From NCBI RefSeq assembly GCF_001421765.1, contig NZ_LMLA01000003.1, forward strand, positions 1 through 64,000: 64,000 bases of DNA. The letters are read 5' to 3'. This DNA is from Sphingomonas sp. Leaf32 (GTDB lineage: Bacteria; Pseudomonadota; Alphaproteobacteria; Sphingomonadales; Sphingomonadaceae). The translations under genes and the position numbers were made by a program. Every line of letters begins with the position of its first letter. Position 1 is the stretch's first letter. Shown piece by piece: positions 62,031 to 64,000 of this stretch. The notes under the pieces are model-generated. The model searched no databases and was not told where the DNA came from. It saw only the letters and a list, made by a program, of their open reading frames with translations.

Positions 62031-63263
62031 CTACGGATTCAGCCGCACCATCGCCACGCCGTGCGGTGCGACGTCCGCGCTGTAGCGTCCCGACAACCGC
62101 CCCAGATCCTTGTGCGCCCACAGGTCGCGGCCCTTCAGCCGGGTCGCGGCCGGCAGGCCGAGCGTCGTCCAGTCGGCGGTGATCCGTGCCGGCGTCTCGC
62201 CCCGGTTCCACAGCAGCAGCGTGCGCCCGCCATCGGCCATCTGCTTCACCCACACCTCGCTGGTGCCGTCGCGCGCGACGCGGTGTCCCTGGCTGCCCAG
62301 CTTGTCCTGGTCGACCGCGATCACCTCGCGGTTGAGCAGGATGTCGCGCGTCGCCTGGTTCATGGTGGCGACGTCGTTGCCCGCGATCAGCGGCGCGGCC
62401 ATCATCGCCCAGAGCGAGAAATGCGCGCGATATTCGGTGTCGTTCAACCCGCCATTGCCGACCTCCAGCATGTCCGGGTCGTTCCAGTGCCCCGGCCCGG
62501 CATAGGGCCACAGCGGTTCGTTCAGGTCGACGATCGACGCGACACCCCAGCTATAGCTGTACTTGCCGATCCATTTGTCGGTGATGTCGCCGGTGGTGCG
62601 CCACATGTTGCCGATCTTCGACGCCCACAGCCACGGCTTCGAATTGCCCCATTCGCACAGGGAGAACAGGATCGGCCGTCCGCTGGCCTTCAGCGCATCG
62701 GCCATGGTGGCATAGGCTTCCTCGGCATTGCGGACGCCGGTCGAGCACCAGTCGTATTTCAGATAGTCGACACCCCAGCGGGCATATTGGATCGCGTCCT
62801 GGTATTCGTGCCCCTGACTGCCGGGGCGACCGCCGCAGGTCTTGGTGCCCGCATCCGAATAGATGCCGAACTTCAGCCCCCTCGAATGGATATAGTCGCT
62901 CAGCGCCTTCAGGCCGCTGGGGAAACGCTGCCGGTCCTCGGTGATGAAGCCGTTGGCGTCGCGGGCGCCGTGCCAGCAATCGTCGATGACGACATATTCA
63001 TACCCGGCGGCCTTCATGCCGTTCGACGCGATGGCATCGGCGGTGGCGCGGATGACGCCTTCGTTCACGTTGCAGGCGAACTTGTTCCAGCTGTTCCACC
63101 CCATCGGCGGCGTCTGCGCCAAGCCGTTGGCGACGCGCTTGGGGTCCTTGGACGGGGCCAGCGTGTTGGGATCGGTGTCCAGCACCTCCTGCGCCGCGAC
63201 CGGCTGGATGGCGCACAGCCCTGCGCAAAGCGTTGCGACGATGGTCGAAAAACGTGCCGGCAT
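62031..63263 (-). CDS. Alpha-galactosidase, GH27
   Basis: A 410-residue GH27 enzyme with a signal peptide (to VAAQ at about 25). Family motifs: TPPMGWNSWNKFACNVNE, VIDDCWHGARD, the nucleophile D171 in LKYDWCSTG, and the acid/base aspartate in WNDPDMLEVGN near 262-264. A C-terminal beta domain follows. It would remove alpha-1,6-galactose side chains from galactomannan. ATG 63263 has GGGGAG about six bases upstream. It has its own AT-rich upstream region. Confidence 0.94.
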   Translation of the reverse strand: MPARFSTIVATLCAGLCAIQPVAAQEVLDTDPNTLAPSKDPKRVANGLAQTPPMGWNSWNKFACNVNEGVIRATADAIASNGMKAAGYEYVVIDDCWHGARDANGFITEDRQRFPSGLKALSDYIHSRGLKFGIYSDAGTKTCGGRPGSQGHEYQDAIQYARWGVDYLKYDWCSTGVRNAEEAYATMADALKASGRPILFSLCEWGNSKPWLWASKIGNMWRTTGDITDKWIGKYSYSWGVASIVDLNEPLWPYAGPGHWNDPDMLEVGNGGLNDTEYRAHFSLWAMMAAPLIAGNDVATMNQATRDILLNREVIAVDQDKLGSQGHRVARDGTSEVWVKQMADGGRTLLLWNRGETPARITADWTTLGLPAATRLKGRDLWAHKDLGRLSGRYSADVAPHGVAMVRLNP

Positions 63264-63310
63264 GTGCTCTCCCCGACCGGACCAATGTCGCCCGGCTTTA
63301 TACAAGCAAT

Positions 63311-63339
63311 TTATCTTATTAATATGACTGCGTTGTCAA
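63311..63339 (-). promoter_or_regulatory. Candidate promoter of the alpha-galactosidase gene
   Basis: On the minus strand TTGACA (63339-63334) is followed after 17 bases by AGATAA (63316-63311), about 48 bases before the start codon, inside an AT-rich island between the alpha-galactosidase and DUF2798 genes. The -35 box is perfect for the sigma-70 class, the -10 box only moderate. Confidence 0.4.
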
Positions 63340-63353
63340 CCGGATGACACCGG

Positions 63354-63632
63354 TCATTCGGGCGGGTCGATCCCGAACAGGTGGTCGACCAGCCGCTGCA
63401 CCATCGGCACGACCAGCAGCGACGCGGGAAGCGCAGTCATGAAGCCGATCGGCGCGCCCTGTGCGAACGCGCTCCAAAATCCCGCTGGCCCGACCCGCAC
63501 CAATGCGCTGACCGCACCGATCAGCGAGGAGAAGATCAGCGCGTTGATGACCGAGGACGTCAGGCGATAGCGGAAGCGCGACCGGACCTTCACCGTCTCT
63601 TGCGCGCGTGTCCTTTGGGAAGCGTCGTTCAT
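63354..63632 (-). CDS. DUF2798 membrane protein
   Basis: A 92-residue protein with two membrane segments (TSSVINALIFSSLIGAVSALV and FAQGAPIGFMTALPASLLVVPMV) in the DUF2798 pattern. Function unknown. ATG 63632 has GGAGG close upstream; earlier ATGs only add a tail. Confidence 0.85.
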   Translation of the reverse strand: MNDASQRTRAQETVKVRSRFRYRLTSSVINALIFSSLIGAVSALVRVGPAGFWSAFAQGAPIGFMTALPASLLVVPMVQRLVDHLFGIDPPE

Positions 63633-63769
63633 CGCCTCCAAGCGGACGATAGGACCCAAGGTTCCGACGATTGCCCGCTGACAGCGCCGCGCCGCTATGC
63701 CAAAAGCAATAAAATTACACGCGGATGAGTCGGCGACAGACCGATCACCGCGAGCCGACAGGAGAGTAT

Positions 63770-64000
63770 ATGCGGGTCATCGATCATGTGATCGCGGGCG
63801 GTTTGAGTACCACGGACGGCGCGACGGGCGCGGTGTTCGATCCCAATCGCGGCGAGGTGCAGGCGCATGTTCGGCTCGGCACCGCCGCCGATCTCGACCG
63901 GGCGGTGGCGGCGGCGCAGGCGGCGCAGCCGGGCTGGGCGGCGACCAATCCGCAGAAGCGCGCCCGCGTGCTGTTCGCGTTCAAGCAGCTGGTCGAAGCG
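63770..64000 (+). CDS. mmsA: Methylmalonate-semialdehyde dehydrogenase (acylating), 5' part
   Basis: The first 77 codons before the window ends. The N-terminus has an AGG loop (VIDHVIAGGLSTTDGATGAVFDP) and then [30 protein letters not shown] and NPQKRARVLFAFKQLVE, the aldehyde dehydrogenase start typical of MmsA, which turns (methyl)malonate semialdehyde plus CoA into propionyl- or acetyl-CoA in valine and inositol breakdown. ATG 63770 has AGGAG five bases upstream. Incomplete here, so the catalytic cysteine is not seen. Confidence 0.85.
   Translation, partial: MRVIDHVIAGGLSTTDGATGAVFDPNRGEVQAHVRLGTAADLDRAVAAAQAAQPGWAATNPQKRARVLFAFKQLVEA

Overview
The window is chromosomal DNA from a GC-rich alphaproteobacterium, most likely a Sphingomonas or close sphingomonad. 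Pointers are a CpdR-type regulator, alpha-type SspB, DUF1476 and DUF1289 proteins, a SapC-family protein, a large sphingomonad-style TonB-dependent receptor, a ThiS-ThiG fusion, and many dispersed palindromes of the kind common in this group. No prophage, plasmid origin or CRISPR array was seen. The only insertion-sequence trace is the last 32 codons of an IS5-type transposase at the left edge.

Left third (1-24 kb): housekeeping and central metabolism. aroQ-accB-accC (minus strand) make dehydroquinase and two acetyl-CoA carboxylase subunits. They are followed by the ThiS-ThiG fusion, a CsbD stress protein, an outer-membrane barrel and a ThDP enzyme. Ketoacid CoA-transferase subunits scoA and scoB are split by an acid-phosphatase lipoprotein and two palindromes. 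A leuC / metallo-beta-lactamase / leuD / quinone-reductase run follows, then DUF1476-bolA-grxD, an orphan IorB-type molybdoenzyme subunit, hemH, phaB, ubiB, purU and a DUF885 peptidase.

Middle (24-48 kb): at about 24.65 kb two divergent genes, a LuxR regulator and a pectate-lyase/SMP-30-like protein, have both lost their 5' ends, which looks like a deletion scar. Then come phosphomannomutase and manC, adenosine kinase, an amino-acid permease, a compact histidine operon (hisB-yciI-hisH-hisA-hisF-orf-hisE-HIT), sspB, fumC, gmk, a DEAD-box helicase operon, a D-2-hydroxyacid dehydrogenase-like flavoprotein, sapC, a cytochrome b561, an N-formylglutamate amidohydrolase and cpdR, and a tRNA-Val.

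Right quarter (50-63.3 kb): a probable locus for use of acetylated galactomannan. It holds a GH5 mannanase lipoprotein, a 1109-residue TonB-dependent receptor, three overlapping tryptophan-halogenase-family genes (the middle one lacking catalytic residues), a JmjC/cupin-like protein, a CE2-type SGNH esterase and a GH27 alpha-galactosidase. This is the strongest candidate for an under-described system. The window ends in the 5' part of a methylmalonate-semialdehyde dehydrogenase gene.

Five families of palindromic intergenic repeats (called A to E here) fill most of the larger gaps, sometimes touching start or stop codons.
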